A stretch of DNA of 64,000 bases. It comes from Trichosporon coremiiforme. Taxonomy: Eukaryota; Basidiomycota; Tremellomycetes; Trichosporonales; Trichosporonaceae. Shown here one piece after another: positions 21,693 through 32,259 of the stretch; positions within the stretch are counted from its first letter, which is position 1, and each line of letters opens with the position of its first letter. A model generated the notes under the pieces. That model was not told where the DNA came from, did not search any database, and was given only the letters and a program-made list of their open reading frames with translations. The stretch is taken from positions 251,954 to 315,953 of the forward strand of contig BCJJ01000030.1 of NCBI GenBank assembly GCA_039545355.1, written 5' to 3'. The position numbers and the translations under genes were made by a program.

Positions 21693-21731
21693 ATGTTGTA
21701 TGACTTATAGATATATTGTGCATTTCCTATG

Positions 21732-22100
21732 TTACAGTACGAGGTGTAGATATTCAGCTCGATCCGAGCCGCTCGATCTCGGCCGCGAACCAGCGCGCGT
21801 GTCTGTAGCGGGCGCAGGGTTCGTCACCATGTCCGCCTTGCACGTCGCCACCGCCCCCATGATCAGAGCGGCGGTTCTGGCCCCGCTCTCGACCTCGTTC
21901 TTCGCCACCGCCTCCGCAACCAGTGTCGCAGTTCTTGCCTCACTCTCCCAAATAGCTGAGCTCCTGCAGTTTACGAAACCGGCGATCAGGTCCTGCAGGG
22001 CGACACGGTCGAGTGAGGAAACAGGTGCCGGGTTTGAAGTCGATTCCGTCCTTAATGAACCTGTTGTGGAAGGTAAAGAAGGTATGTTGCCTTCGGCCAT
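21732..22100 (-). CDS. short member of the local coiled-coil family
   Basis: 122-residue open frame from the ATG at 22100. The middle (ALQDLIAGFVNCRSSAIWE, SEARTATLVAEA) parallels the segment of the 481-residue protein at 23004-24485 that reads VAVQDMIASFTASMERAMLQ, and both go on to a (T/V)-A-C-(K/R)-AD motif. It ends soon after, so it lacks the long coiled coil. A Ser/Thr-rich open frame upstream (to about 22300) in another phase may be a lost or unrecognised 5' exon. Its 3' end faces the GTPase gene across 39 bp. Could be a truncated duplicate. Confidence 0.45.
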   Translation of the reverse strand: MAEGNIPSLPSTTGSLRTESTSNPAPVSSLDRVALQDLIAGFVNCRSSAIWESEARTATLVAEAVAKNEVESGARTAALIMGAVATCKADMVTNPAPATDTRAGSRPRSSGSDRAEYLHLVL

Positions 22101-23003
22101 GACCTCCGAAGTCGGGCAGAGTGAGGTCCGGGCGCGGCGTGATCGATGCTCAGGTGAGAAGGCATTGTGGTGGAGGCGGGAGGTGAAGCATGCACGTTGG
22201 ACTCGGGGGTGGTTTCGGTGGCGGTTTCGGTGGCGGCGGTGGAGTCGTTACTCGAGGCAGAATTCTGATCCTGCCTTCGGTGCCATGTTGCGACAAGCGA
22301 CAATGTCTGACGGCAGGAGCTTCATGGATGAGGAAAGTCAGCGACCAGCTCATAGGTGGAAGCGAGAGGAAGTGCTGTTTGTGCAGCGTAAAGTGGAGTT
22401 GAGTGGAGGTGGAAGAAGGAAGGTGATGAGCGTTGGGTTGATCGAGGTTCGAGACAGACAGATTAGTGCAGCTAGGGGGTGATTGCTGCGCCACCCGTCC
22501 ACCAGCCCTCGGCCAGCGTCTGCAGTCTTGTAGCCATGAACAATGAAGCATTCATCTAAACTGCGTGCGTACTGCAAGCATCGAGCTACTGCACAATCCT
22601 CATGCTACATGTATGAAGGTAACACTAGATGTTACTAGCGAGCCATGAAGAGTAGTGGATGGCCCTGGAGCGGACGTCAGCTGCGGCTGCGGGTCTGATG
22701 GCGAGTATCGAGCCAGGTCTTGACCATGGGGTAGTGGGCCGTGCCAACACCCGAGAGAGACGTATCGTTGGCAAACGCGAGAGCCATGCCCGTCGCCTTC
22801 ACCAGCAGCTTGCGGCGTTGAGTAGCCTCATGCTCGATATTGGTGCGAAGGTGTTGAGTTATGACTGGCATGAAGAAGAACTGCATCAACAGACCCGGCG
22901 TCTCTAACTACTTATGTTCTACTGATACCGAGCCGTGGCTCTGGTTCGACGGCGCGTCGGCGCGCCGTCCTTGTCGGCTTATGTCAGTAACCGTGGGCCA
23001 TCG
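22101..23003. other. intergenic, possible 5' part of the short coiled-coil gene
   Basis: 22150-22460 holds a Thr/Pro-rich open stretch on the minus strand that may belong to the preceding gene. GGTGGCGG-like triplets at 22210-22245 are a small GGY microsatellite. Nothing is seen from 22500 to 23003. Confidence 0.4.
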
Positions 23004-24485
23004 TCAGGGAGCGAGCGCACGGTACTTGCCCGTGAGCTCGAGGCTCTTCTCAACATGAAGGCTGTTGAGCCTCTTCGCATGCTCCTCGAGCGTGCTCTGT
23101 GCCTTGGAGACCTTGTTTCGGGTCTCGTGCTCGTCGTTCAGGAGCGAGAGCTGTTCAGTCGTACGCCAGGTGCAGAAGTCGGCGTCGAGCGTCTTGACCT
23201 GCGCCTCGATCGAGGCTCGGTTCTCCTGAGCGTCGCCGATGGACTTCTCCAGATCCTGCATGCGCGAGTCGCGCTTGGTGAGCTTATCGTCGGCGTCGGC
23301 TTGTTTCTTCTCCAAGTCCTCAATCGCCTTCCACACGTCGTCGTGGTCCTTTGGCATGTTCCCAAAACCGACTTCCAGCTTGCAGATACGTGCCTCGGCG
23401 TCTCCCAGATCGGAGTTGAGGGCATGGGCAGACTGCTTTTTCTCGGTGGCAGCCTGTTTCTCCTCCAGAACGAAGATACTCTTCTCGACACTGTCGATGC
23501 GATTTTCGAGCTCGATGGCATTGTCCCTGGCAGGGTCATGATTCCTCTTCATTGCCTCCAGGGCGGCGTTGACTTCCTTCTGCAACTTGCGCACGTCCTC
23601 CTGCTCCATTCTGAGGGCCTCCTGGGCGTCTCTCAAGTCGTCCATCTCGGTGGCGAGGTCTGTCTGGCAATCTTCGAGTGTTTCCAGCCATCCCTCCAAC
23701 TCCTTCTGCGAGACCTTCATCGCCACCCCATCCTTGTCGTAGACTTCGAAGCGTGTGTTGATCTTGCAGTCCACTTCCTTGACGGTACCCTGGAGCCGCT
23801 CGTCCATGTACTTCTCGATATTGACGCGTTGCTCAGAGAGTGCCGCAGTGGCACGCTCCTCCACGGAGGCGATGGAATTGCGCAGCTCGCGGTGGATTTT
23901 CGCGTACCTCTTCCCGTCGGCAGTGGCAGCCTTCTCAAGCCGGTCGAGCCGCTCCAACGCCCTACCTAAGCCCTCAGCAGACCGCGCTTCGGTAGCGGCA
24001 ATAGCTTGCTGATAGTTCCCTTCAATGTCGGCCCGGCAAGCAACAAGGGTGTTCCTAATGGCTAGTCCCTCGCGCTCTTGTGTTTCGGACTGGATCGCCT
24101 GAAGCGCTTCCGCGAACCTGATCGCGGCCCTCGCTTCACTCTGAAGCATGGCTCTCTCCATGCTGGCGGTGAAGGAGGCGATCATGTCCTGTACTGCGAC
24201 AAGAACAGGCTCTGGTCCCGCAGCTGGTTCCGGGCTGGGTGACTCGTTGCGCGCACTGCCTGTTGCGCTCGGGGAGCTGCCACTGAACGACTGTTGTGGT
24301 GTCGGGGACACGTCGGAGAACGAGTGAGGAAAATCAATCGTAGCACCGAAGCTGGAGCGCATACTGTGACTGGAGCTCATGGTAGGGAGGACAATGAAGC
24401 TGTCGTCGTTAGAGTCGGGGCTAGGAGTCTTGGGTCAGTTGTCGCCATCAAGGTAAGAACTCACTCTTTGAGTTTGAGACGGCAT
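23004..24485 (-). CDS. long coiled-coil protein, lineage-specific family
   Basis: complement(23004..24428, 24465..24485), 481 residues. A 7-codon first exon (MPSQTQR) joins across a 36-nt intron (GTGAGT donor, ACTGACCCAAG acceptor) to a frame that is open 16 codons beyond the next ATG. The N-terminal 80 residues are Ser/Pro-rich and disordered. From about residue 90 to the end, heptad-like runs (ERATAALSEQRVNIEKYMDERLQ; ELENRIDSVEKSIFVLEEKQ) predict nearly continuous coiled coil. No domain is recognised. A TATAAAAG at 24541-24548 (minus) suits its promoter. Paralogous pieces occur at 21732, 25037-27490 and 28246. Probably a structural or scaffold protein; function unknown. Confidence 0.7.
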
Positions 24486-24540
24486 ATCCTGAGGGATACA
24501 AACGGTAGATGATGAGCAGGGAAGAGCAGCGATGTTCATA

Positions 24541-24548
24541 CTTTTATA
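24541..24548 (-). promoter_or_regulatory. TATA box of the coiled-coil gene
   Basis: TATAAAAG on the minus strand, 56 nt before the ATG at 24485. This spacing supports the upstream first exon over the internal ATG at 24380. Confidence 0.5.
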
Positions 24549-24673
24549 CTGACGGAAATGTGATAGTAATGCAGACGGGGTTGTGAGGTGTGAGTGTGAG
24601 AGCAGAGGTGGGAAATGGTTCGGGAAGGTCAAGTGGATCACAATGTGATTCATGAGTCAGGTGGCCAACTAAC

Positions 24674-24757
24674 ACTGTGCCATCATAGCGCTCCCGTAGA
24701 AACTGCGCCATCATAGTGCTCCCGCAGAAACTGCGTCACCATAGCGCTCCATTCACG
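24674..24757 (+). repeat. 28-bp tandem repeat, three copies
   Basis: Units start at 24674, 24702 and 24730, each reading ACTGYGYCAYCATAGYGCTCC and on to AGAA. The first two differ at three bases; the third diverges at its end. No coding context. It lies in the 550-bp gap (24486-25036) in which nothing else was seen. Confidence 0.8.
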
Positions 24758-25231
24758 GGAGCATCAGCCACGGTGCACTGTGAGAACAAGAGAACAACGG
24801 ATGCATAACCTAGCCGCAAAGAGCTGCGCTTGCTAGACACCTTGTATTATGCATGCTGAGTCTGTCGTTGAGTATCCCCGTCGGAGCGGGAAAGCGGCGG
24901 AGCGGGGAGGCACCCGCGCGGCTGCCATCGGGACGTGCGCCCTTTCGGTAGCGTTGCGTTTGATCGAAGCAATCGTATGTCGCAAGAGACTACAAGACTG
25001 TCACTATTCTATTCACTACTTTATTGTGTGTCAGGCTTACTCATCGGCTCTCCAGATGCGCTGCTCAAGTAGCCTCGGGGCCGAGGTCGCGGCGGAGCAA
25101 GTTCCCAGCATTTGCCAGACTACCGATCGTGGGTTATGACGCCTGCCGGAAGTGGTCCGTCCGCCGGCATCGGTGCTGAAGTTTCCGAAAGCCACCACCC
25201 TGTCCATGAGAGACTTGGTTTGGCGTGAGTA

Positions 25232-25258
25232 AACTAGGGTCACAGGTTAAGTCGAACG
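25232..25258 (+). repeat. left terminal inverted repeat of the transposon
   Basis: Begins AACTAGGGTCACAGG after the TA at 25230-25231 and ends GTCGAACG. Perfect complement of 26962-26988; similarity stops just inside. Confidence 0.95.
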
Positions 25259-25610
25259 GATGCGCACGGTCCCGTCATCGTCAACCTCGCCGTGGCTCAT
25301 GTTCTGATCCATAACTCATGCAACGGTACTCTTTATGCCTAGAAACTCCGCGTAGAGCCGAAAGGAATGCTTGGCAGCTCGGACAAATGGAGCTGCAGAG
25401 CGCACCGTGCATACTGGCCACCACACCACCACAATAAAGCTGCATGTCACCACCCTCCTTATCGCCCTAGATCTCAGCCACCGAGGCCTGTGCTTGCCCC
25501 AAATCTTTCATGTATCAAGCTCCGAAGCTGGGCTTTTGGAAAATCCAAGAATTGAGTCGAAACCATGCATATCGGCAGCGGAGTCCGTCCGACTGTCCAT
25601 CTTTGTGGCA

Positions 25611-25616
25611 TATAAG
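25611..25616 (+). promoter_or_regulatory. TATA box of the transposase gene
   Basis: TATAAG 58 nt before the transposase ATG, inside the element. Confidence 0.5.
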
Positions 25617-25673
25617 CCTCCTTGAGTGCCACTTCTCTTCCACAACAGCTCTACCTCATCAGAACTTGCAGCT

Positions 25674-26814
25674 ATGCCTCGCCCTTGCCTCACACCTCGC
25701 CGCCGCGCCAAGATTGCGTCCTTGGCTCGCTACCGCAGCTATTCCTCTGTCGCCTGGGAGTACAACGTCGCCAAGAGCACTGTGGGTTACTGTGTGATGT
25801 TAGCTCGCCTCCAGGCTCTCATTCCACCTGCTCTGGCTGTTCTGAACCCTGTCCAGGGGATCCGCATCCCCCGCAGCCACACCAAGCTCACTCCCGACAA
25901 CCTCAGAGCGATCTACGAGGTCTTTGAGGCTCAGCCCTTCGCCAGCAATCGTGAGGTGTTGGACACTCTTGCAGACAGAGACATTGTCCTCTCTCTCATG
26001 ACTCTGCGCCGTGCACGTCGCCAGCTTGGTTATGGCCGCTTTGTGGCTCTTGTGCGGCCGTATCTAAGCCCCCTTCACAAGGAGAAGCGTCTCGCTTATG
26101 CTCTTGAGCAGCAGCGACTCTTCCAAGAGTGGAGGAAGGTGATCTTCTGTGACGAGGTCCCTCTCTACATTGACCAGCTCCACAGAGCATATGTGACGCG
26201 CCCCATCGGTTCTGACCGTGCCAATGAGCGGTGAGTGTCTTTCCTGACGTTCTACATGCTGTGGAAGAGTGCTGACACTCAGGTACATCCAGTACACCTT
26301 CAGATCGAGCTGTGGGTCGATTATGTGCTGGGGGGCTATCTGGTATGGCGGCAAGTCGAAGCTGGTGTGGTTTGACACCTCCCAGTCGACCTCCAAGCGC
26401 AAGGGAGTCAATGCGGCCATCTATCGCACCCAGGTGACTGAGAAGGAGTTGTTTGATTGCTGGAAGCGTGTCAAGACTCAGTGGCGTGGTTATGGCTTGC
26501 CCTGGGTTGTAGAGGACAACGCTGTCGTCCACACAGCCAAGGCCACCCGTGGCAAGGCAGAGCAACTTGGCATGCGCTTCCTGCCTCACCCTCCCTGCTC
26601 TCCTTGCCTCAACCCCATTGAGAACCTTTGGAGCAACCTCAAGCGCCGCCTGGCCCGTCTCAACCCTCGTCCCACCACCCAGGAGGGGCTATTCGCTGCC
26701 GCTACGGAGCTCTGGAACACCTATGATCAGAATGAGATCGACCGACTTATCATGTCCATGCCTAACAGGATCAAGGACACCATCTCTGCTAATGGAGGAC
26801 ACATTAAGTATTGA
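25674..26814 (+). CDS. DD34E transposase (Tc1 family)
   Basis: join(25674..26230, 26283..26814), 362 residues. The 52-nt intron has a GTGAGT donor and ends GCTGACACTCAG; without it the frame stops at once. The N-terminal part (RRRAKIASLARYRSYSSVA, VAKSTVGYCV) is a homeodomain-like HTH for repeat binding. Catalytic residues: Asp in VIFCDEVPLY, Asp in VVEDNAVVH, and 34 residues later Glu in LNPIENLW, hence DD34E. The HPPCSPCLNPIENLW block is the usual Tc1 signature. Length and motifs are complete, so the enzyme could be active. The ATG at 25674 is the first in frame. Confidence 0.92.
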
Positions 26815-26961
26815 TCCCAGGTGCACCATGCTTCGTATATAGGTTACCAAGACTCCCATGCACGTGGAACAACTGTTTATAGAGCAAGAAACATGCATAT
26901 GCATGAGTTATTCGTGGTTGCAGCGAGGTCGACAGTTCACGGCCTCGTTTGTGGCACCACT

Positions 26962-26988
26962 CGTTCGACTTAACCTGTGACCCTAGTT
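26962..26988 (-). repeat. right terminal inverted repeat of the transposon
   Basis: Perfect inverse of 25232-25258, followed by the duplicated TA at 26989-26990. Confidence 0.95.
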
Positions 26989-27490
26989 TAGCTGAGTAGA
27001 ACGTTGCGTAGAACGACTGTCCGCCTGTGAAGCGTCTCGGCGTGGATCTCGATGTCGGCGACTTTGCCGTCCACGGAGTGAGGTGAACGGCCGTCATCCA
27101 TCGATGGTGATGAGGCATCAGCTTCAGACGAGGCGGCTACCTTCGGTTCCCCAATTGTACCGTCTGCTGCTCGCAAGGCAGTTGACCCGCCCTTCTCGGT
27201 TGCACCGCAGCTGCTGTCCGTGGGCACACCTCTACTTTTCTCCTCAGACCGAGATCGGATACGAGGAGAATCCACGAGATCCAACATCAGGAGCTCTGCA
27301 TCGTTGACTTGACCGCCTGCCTCAGCTTCTCTGTCTTCACACGGCACGACGCCATCGCCTCCGATACCATGGTAGTCACTCGTTCCTCGCTCTGCCCAAC
27401 AGCCTTGTTGATCAGGTCCAGCACGATGTACAAGGGGATAGTCGCTTCGTCACCGCCACTGCTGTGGCATCTATCACTATCGTAGATCAT

Positions 27491-28245
27491 AGTGTAGGCA
27501 CCATCACTCGCCTTGGGGATCAGTGTTGAGAATAAGCTCTAGCTCGCGGGAGCGGCTCGTTCTCCATCAAACAATGGCCCATCGTTACTGAAGTAACGCT
27601 GAGCGCGAACGGCACCCGGCGGCCCCCGGCGGGCCGCTAGGACAAGGCCATGGCTCACTCTCACTAGTACTTAAGTAGCCAGAGACGTCGGTCAGTTGAT
27701 GCATGTTCTTCATTCTAGTTCTCCTCCTCCATACCAGTGCAACTTAACAGATCTGTTATCAGCGCCGAACACAAGAGGTTCTTACTACCTGGGAAGTCAT
27801 GGTCGTGAGTAGGTGAACCACTGATGTAGTCTGTACACTCATGAGAAGGGAAGAATGGAATGGGCTGACACGAAACAGGCAAAACGCGACTTAGACCATT
27901 CGCAACCTGACAACGTTCCCTCATCGAGCGAAAGTGAGCAGTCCAAGTCGCCGAGGCTGCCAGGTGTCCGCAGGCGGCCATGCCACCTTGAGGTGCTCCT
28001 CGCTCGCTCCCATGCAATCAATGATGAAGCGCTGACAATAGGAAAGCACCGCAAGGTAAACACAACGTGGGTCCTGATGGAGCGTGGGCCGATGGTTACG
28101 TGCGTGTGTGTTCCTGTTGCAGCGTAGGGCAGGAGCAGGAACGTTCATAAGAGACCAAGGCAATATACACCAGACACCAGACACCATCACATCAACCATT
28201 CCTTTTCATTCTCCGAAAAGCGTGAACTCTGGCACCAACCCCAGC
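27491..28245. other. divergent intergenic region
   Basis: Between two coiled-coil family loci facing outward. A GC-rich inverted stretch (GGCGGCCCCCGGCGGGCCGC) sits at about 27619-27638. Short open frames exist but none shows a domain. Confidence 0.4.
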
Positions 28246-29491
28246 ATGAAGCTTGATCTAGTGAGTGAGGTCGCAAATTCCCCCCTGATGGCCAGGCGCA
28301 GTTGAAGCAACCTGACGACGACAGGTCAGATGGTGTGGACGGCGACCTCAGGGCCGGCTGGGACGCGCTCAGGGCTTTGATTGCCGATGACGTTGCGGAA
28401 GCCACTGCCGAGCTGACGGTCAACTTCAGTAAACAGCTGCGCGACGCGACAGTACAGCACGAGCACCAGCTTCGCATAGCTACCAGCAGCTGGGAGGATA
28501 GCAATGCGCACCTCGGATTCCAAGTCCGTATCCTCCGCGACATCCTGAAGCGGCAGAGCGAAACGGTCACGGACGAGGTGCACTCACGCACCAGCGCGTA
28601 CTGCGAAGGCGTCCTTTCAAAGCAAATTGAACACCTCCGATACTATGTCGACGACACTGTGAAGGCCCCGCGCGAGTCTGAGGACGCCATGGCGGCTGCC
28701 ATGGAGCTGCGCGTCGCTGGTGTGGGGGACAAGTGTGCGACGGTCGAGGACGACTTGGCGGTTCACATGGAACAGTGTCCCCGAGAGCACGCCTCTATGC
28801 AGCACGCCACAGAGGAGAGGCTTGCTGTCGCCCTCAACAGTCATAATATGATTGTCAACGAAAACTTCGCGGCGCAGAGAAGAGTATCAGGGATGCGGAC
28901 GTGCGTATCAAGGAAATCGAGCTTGCAGTCGCCGATCTCAGGGAACAAGTAGCCGATCTGGAGGATGAGGAGGCCGAGTGCTCTAAGATCCTGGACCAGC
29001 CTTCGGTGTGCACCCACGACAGCGTGAGCTCTGATGGGGAGCGGCCCACCACGGCAAAGCATGGAGAGTGCTGCTCGGATGTGCTTAGGGCTTTGAGAAA
29101 GCTCACGACGGACGTGCAGGCTGTGAGTGCTGCCCTGGTCAACTGCCAGAACTCGCTTCGGTTTCAGTCGAATTTCGCCGATCACTGCCATATCAAGCTC
29201 ATCGCCCTCACGCTCGTGCTCCTGGGCGGAGACATCCCCGACCTGGACGCCTCGCGACGTGGCTGCATTGCTGCTTGGAGGAAGAACCGTACGGACAACC
29301 TGAAGGACTGCCTTGAGGAACTCGCGTCTCAGAGCAGGAGCCAGACACTCCGAGACCGGGTTCAGCAGTACATCCGCGATATCGAGGCGATCCCCGGCAC
29401 GCCTAGAGTCCCCACCGCCAGCAGGATCGGGATCGCGACCGACTCTTGGCCGGCTGACGAGACAGTGTTTCCCTTCGGAGAGGAGGATTAA
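28246..29491 (+). pseudogene. coiled-coil family gene with an internal frameshift
   Basis: Exon 1 28246..28260 (MKLDL) joins at 28302 through a GTGAGTG donor, the same short-first-exon design as the gene at 24485. The frame runs through WDALRALIADDVAEATAEL and long helices to NENFAAQ near 28880. It then must shift by one to continue as AEKSIRDADVRIKEIELAVADL in another frame, open to the TAA at 29491. In the original frame translation stops at 28952. No intron with usable donor fits the seam. The C-terminal part (GGDIPDLDASRRGCIAAWRK) looks folded. Frameshift, assembly error or an undetected intron are the choices; a one-base change is favoured. Confidence 0.6.
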
Positions 29492-29762
29492 GACCGCAGT
29501 GCAGTAGAGGTGACCTGTTCATATGCAGTGACCTGTCGATCCGCAGACACGTTTGAGTGCTCGTTGATGAACAGACTGATGGGGGAGCGCCGCGCGTCGT
29601 ATTGTGTGCTGTCCGTTACAATTGAGTGTGAGAAGGCACCAATCTGCAAAGTTACTTATGCACAACGCGCAGGCACACAAACATACTTAAAGGTCTGCAC
29701 GGCGTCTTTCTACCACTCTTCAATTCTAACATCAGCGTCATGAGCGCCACACCGCCACCCTT

Positions 29763-30400
29763 ATGAGCTCGCTTGCCCAAGCTGAGACCTCGCCAGCGCT
29801 AAGGCCGCACAGATCAAGAATCTCATCACCCTGTTAGCGGCTGTGCATGCCCGTTTTTACCGTGCACCCAGCCCCGTCGACGCCACCAAGATTGTCAGCT
29901 CCGCCGAGGCAAGGTTCAGTACAGCCCTCAGCGCTGCCGATTGCCGCATGAACGAGGGCGAGCTCGTCGAGAAGCATGAGGCGTTCTTCAAATTCTACGG
30001 CGACCGCGTCATTTCCCGCACGCTCGCGCTTGGTGGCGGAAAGGTTGGCCGCTTGTCACCGCCCGGCATCGAGAGCGTCCACGCTTGCCCCAGGGAGCAC
30101 AAGCGCATCAGTCCACTCAAGAGCGGAGACCTCGCCCAGCACTACATCAACCGCCTTGAGCGAGAGAAGACGCCTGCTGCGCAGGCAGAGCGGGGTGAGG
30201 CGGTCAAGGCGGCGCAGAGGAACGGGCCGGCTGTCAAGACTGAGGCGACGGAGCAGACCAATGAGGCTGAAGAGGACGACGGTGCCGAAAATATTATAGA
30301 CGCAGAGCAGAGCAGAGCAGAGCAGAGCAGGGAGGCTCCGGACGGTGTGGCTGGAAAGAAGCGTAATATTGGCAAAGCCGGGTGCGAGGCTGTTCAGTAA
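29763..30400 (+). pseudogene. unknown gene, probably frameshifted near its start
   Basis: The ATG at 29763 (MSSLAQAE) sits after a CT-rich leader, but its frame closes within 25 codons. One base on, a frame beginning LASAKAAQIKNLITLLAAV runs open to the stop at 30400 with convincing composition (RFYRAPSPVDATKIV; NEGELVEKHEAFFKFYGDR). The seam near 29790 needs a single added base; no GT donor is present for an intron. The C-terminal 60 residues are Glu/Ala/Lys-rich and include an AGAGC microsatellite. No family recognised. Confidence 0.5.
30304..30330 (+). repeat. AGAGC pentanucleotide repeat, five units
   Basis: Five AGAGC units plus AG within the 3' part of the preceding frame; length change here would shift that frame. 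Confidence 0.85.
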
Positions 30401-30521
30401 TTGTCTCATAGCCAATGCCGTGTCCGTACCGTGCGCTGTAGTTGTAGCATAAACATGATACCCATTAACCTAAAATGATGTCTCTAAAATCTATAATGAA
30501 CATGTGGTACTGATATTCCCT

Positions 30522-32134
30522 CTACTGCCTCGGGACCTCTTCAACGTCGTCGGCCTTGACATCCGCACTCCCCGGAGTCACCTGTCCGGCCAGCTTGGCG
30601 CGCCTCTCGTCCCTCTTGGACAGATAAAGAATGATGAAAACGAAAATATTCAGCAATCCCGCCGCAACGGAAGTGGCAACATTTCCCTTGAACACAGTCG
30701 GCTGCTCGGTCTGCTTGAACAGAAGCACTGGTCGTCAGCTACGAGCCGATCTTAATTTACTCACGAGGCAGCCAAGCGTTGAAAGAGAACGCAACCGAGT
30801 TGTAGGTCGCCGTGATGATGCTCCTCTTTTCGCTCGAGGTGTGGATGACAGTGGCGGCCCAAGCGTAGATGAGACCGGCACCGACTTCAATCATACCGGT
30901 CAGGTAGTAGAGGACCCAACGGCCGGTGGCGGTCGTGCCGTTGGCGTATGCCGGCAGTGCTGCGAGAAGGGCACAGACGATAAGGTGGCAGGTGTTCGTC
31001 ATGACGATCATCGGCCATCGTCGCGAACCGAGGAATACGTCGTCAATCCATCCGAAGACGAGACTGGTGACGAGCTGCAGGGCGAAAATACCCGCAGGGT
31101 AGTAGTTGATCTGCTCGACGGTGTACTTGGGTGACGGCGAGTACTTGAACCAGAACGACATAGAGTTGGTGACGTCTGTGCGTTAGCGTGATCTCCGGCA
31201 CTAAACTTACTGTGCATGAAAATGTAGAGCGAATAAGCTGCGGTGAAGATGTAGATGTGCCATGTCGAGAAGATGCCCTTGATACCGGCCCAGGTGTACG
31301 CGTCCTTGGAAATACCGGTCCTACCCTCTGACGCGAGACGCTTGCGAGCGAGGTCAATTTCCTCCTGAGAAAACATCCATTTGGGCTTGATCACGTCAGG
31401 AAGGTCGGGGAGCATGCAGAACGCTCCGATGGCGATAGGGAAGCTGATGACGGCGTCGATGATGAAAATCCACCTCCAGCCCGGACGGCCGAGCTTGCCG
31501 TTGAGAGTAGTGTGGACACCGCCCTGAAGAACCAGAGAGAGCAGCGAACCGAGAGCGCAAGCACCCTGAAACAGCGAGGCGCGCTTGCCGAGCTCCTTCT
31601 TCGAGTACCACGATCCGATGAGGTAGTGGAGACCCGGGTAGTAGGCTGCCTCAAACAGTCCGACGAAGAATCGAATGGCGTAAAGCTGCTGGTAGTTGGT
31701 GACCCAGGTCGTGCAGAGGGTCATGACAGACCAGCCGAACTCGAGAGCGAAGACGACGTAGTGAGGCGAGAAACGCGTCAACATGATGTTGCCAGGAATC
31801 TGGCCGATCACGTATCCGACGACCCAGCAGGTGTTGGCGTAGTTGAGCTGAAGGCTGTACATGTTCAGGTCCTCCTTCATACCACTGACGAAGGCGGCGT
31901 TCAGGTTGGTCTGGTCAAGATACCGACAGACAAGACCAAGTACAGAGAAGACGAGCAGCGAGGCATCGAGCTTCCAGATGAACTTGCGTTCTGGGAGTCA
32001 GATTTGGCAGTGAGGCAGCTGGACCTACCCAGAGACATCGAGAACCGTCCTCCCTGCTTCTCCTGAACAATCGACTGAGAGCTGTCCGACGCGCCGCCGT
32101 CGGATCCCTTGATATCGTCCGCTTCTCTCGACAT
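30522..32134 (-). CDS. MFS transporter, allantoate permease (Dal5/Tna1) type
   Basis: complement(30522..30727, 30765..31175, 31211..31990, 32029..32134), 500 residues. All junctions keep frame; introns are 35-38 nt. The hallmark of this anion:cation symporter family is seen right after the first helix (RYLDQTNLNAAFVSGMKEDL). A second helix pair follows (NYANTCWVVGYVIGQIPGNI), then the loop SWYSKKELGKRASLFQ and the central loop. About 12 membrane segments are expected, with both ends in the cytosol. Members carry allantoate, nicotinate, pantothenate or other carboxylates; the substrate cannot be told. The short acidic tail (DVKADDVEEVPRQ) is usual. A palindrome and a TATA box lie upstream. Confidence 0.9.
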
Positions 32135-32190
32135 TGTTGCTAGCTAGTGTAAGGTGGGGCTGACATCTCTCCACTCAGCGTGGCAGCATC

Positions 32191-32196
32191 TTTATA
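32191..32196 (-). promoter_or_regulatory. TATA box of the MFS gene
   Basis: TATAAA on the minus strand about 57 nt upstream of the ATG at 32134. Confidence 0.5.
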
Positions 32197-32259
32197 CATC
32201 AGCTCGGTCTGAACTTTTGACATCTGAAACTGTCATGTAGCTGGATTGCGCGATTGCGC

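Larger units (their letters stand above)
25232..26988 (+). mobile_element. Tc1/mariner-type DNA transposon, apparently intact
   Basis: 1757 bp bounded by perfect 27-bp inverted repeats and flanked on each side by TA, the target duplicated by this superfamily. It carries one transposase gene with its own TATA box and a single intron, with no frame damage. Identical ends and an open transposase mean the insertion is young and may be able to move. It lies inside a coiled-coil family gene on the opposite strand. Confidence 0.92.
25037..27490 (-). pseudogene. coiled-coil family gene split by a transposon
   Basis: The 5' part starts at the ATG at 27490 (LYIVLDLINKAVGQSEERV, then EAMASCRVKTEKL), matching the family N-terminal helix. 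A frame change near 27330 leads into a frame running to 26991 (ending RRTVVLRNVLLS). There a 1757-bp transposon interrupts it. Beyond the element, minus-strand sequence from 25229 continues the same frame (SRQTKSLMDRVVAFGN) to a stop at 25037. Joining the flanks through one TA gives TAC (Tyr) at the seam. So the element entered a gene or a recently open frame; the second defect near 27330 may be older. Confidence 0.65.

Noticed and set aside
24674..24757. CRISPR-like array
   Set aside because: Head-to-tail repeat without spacers in a eukaryotic context.
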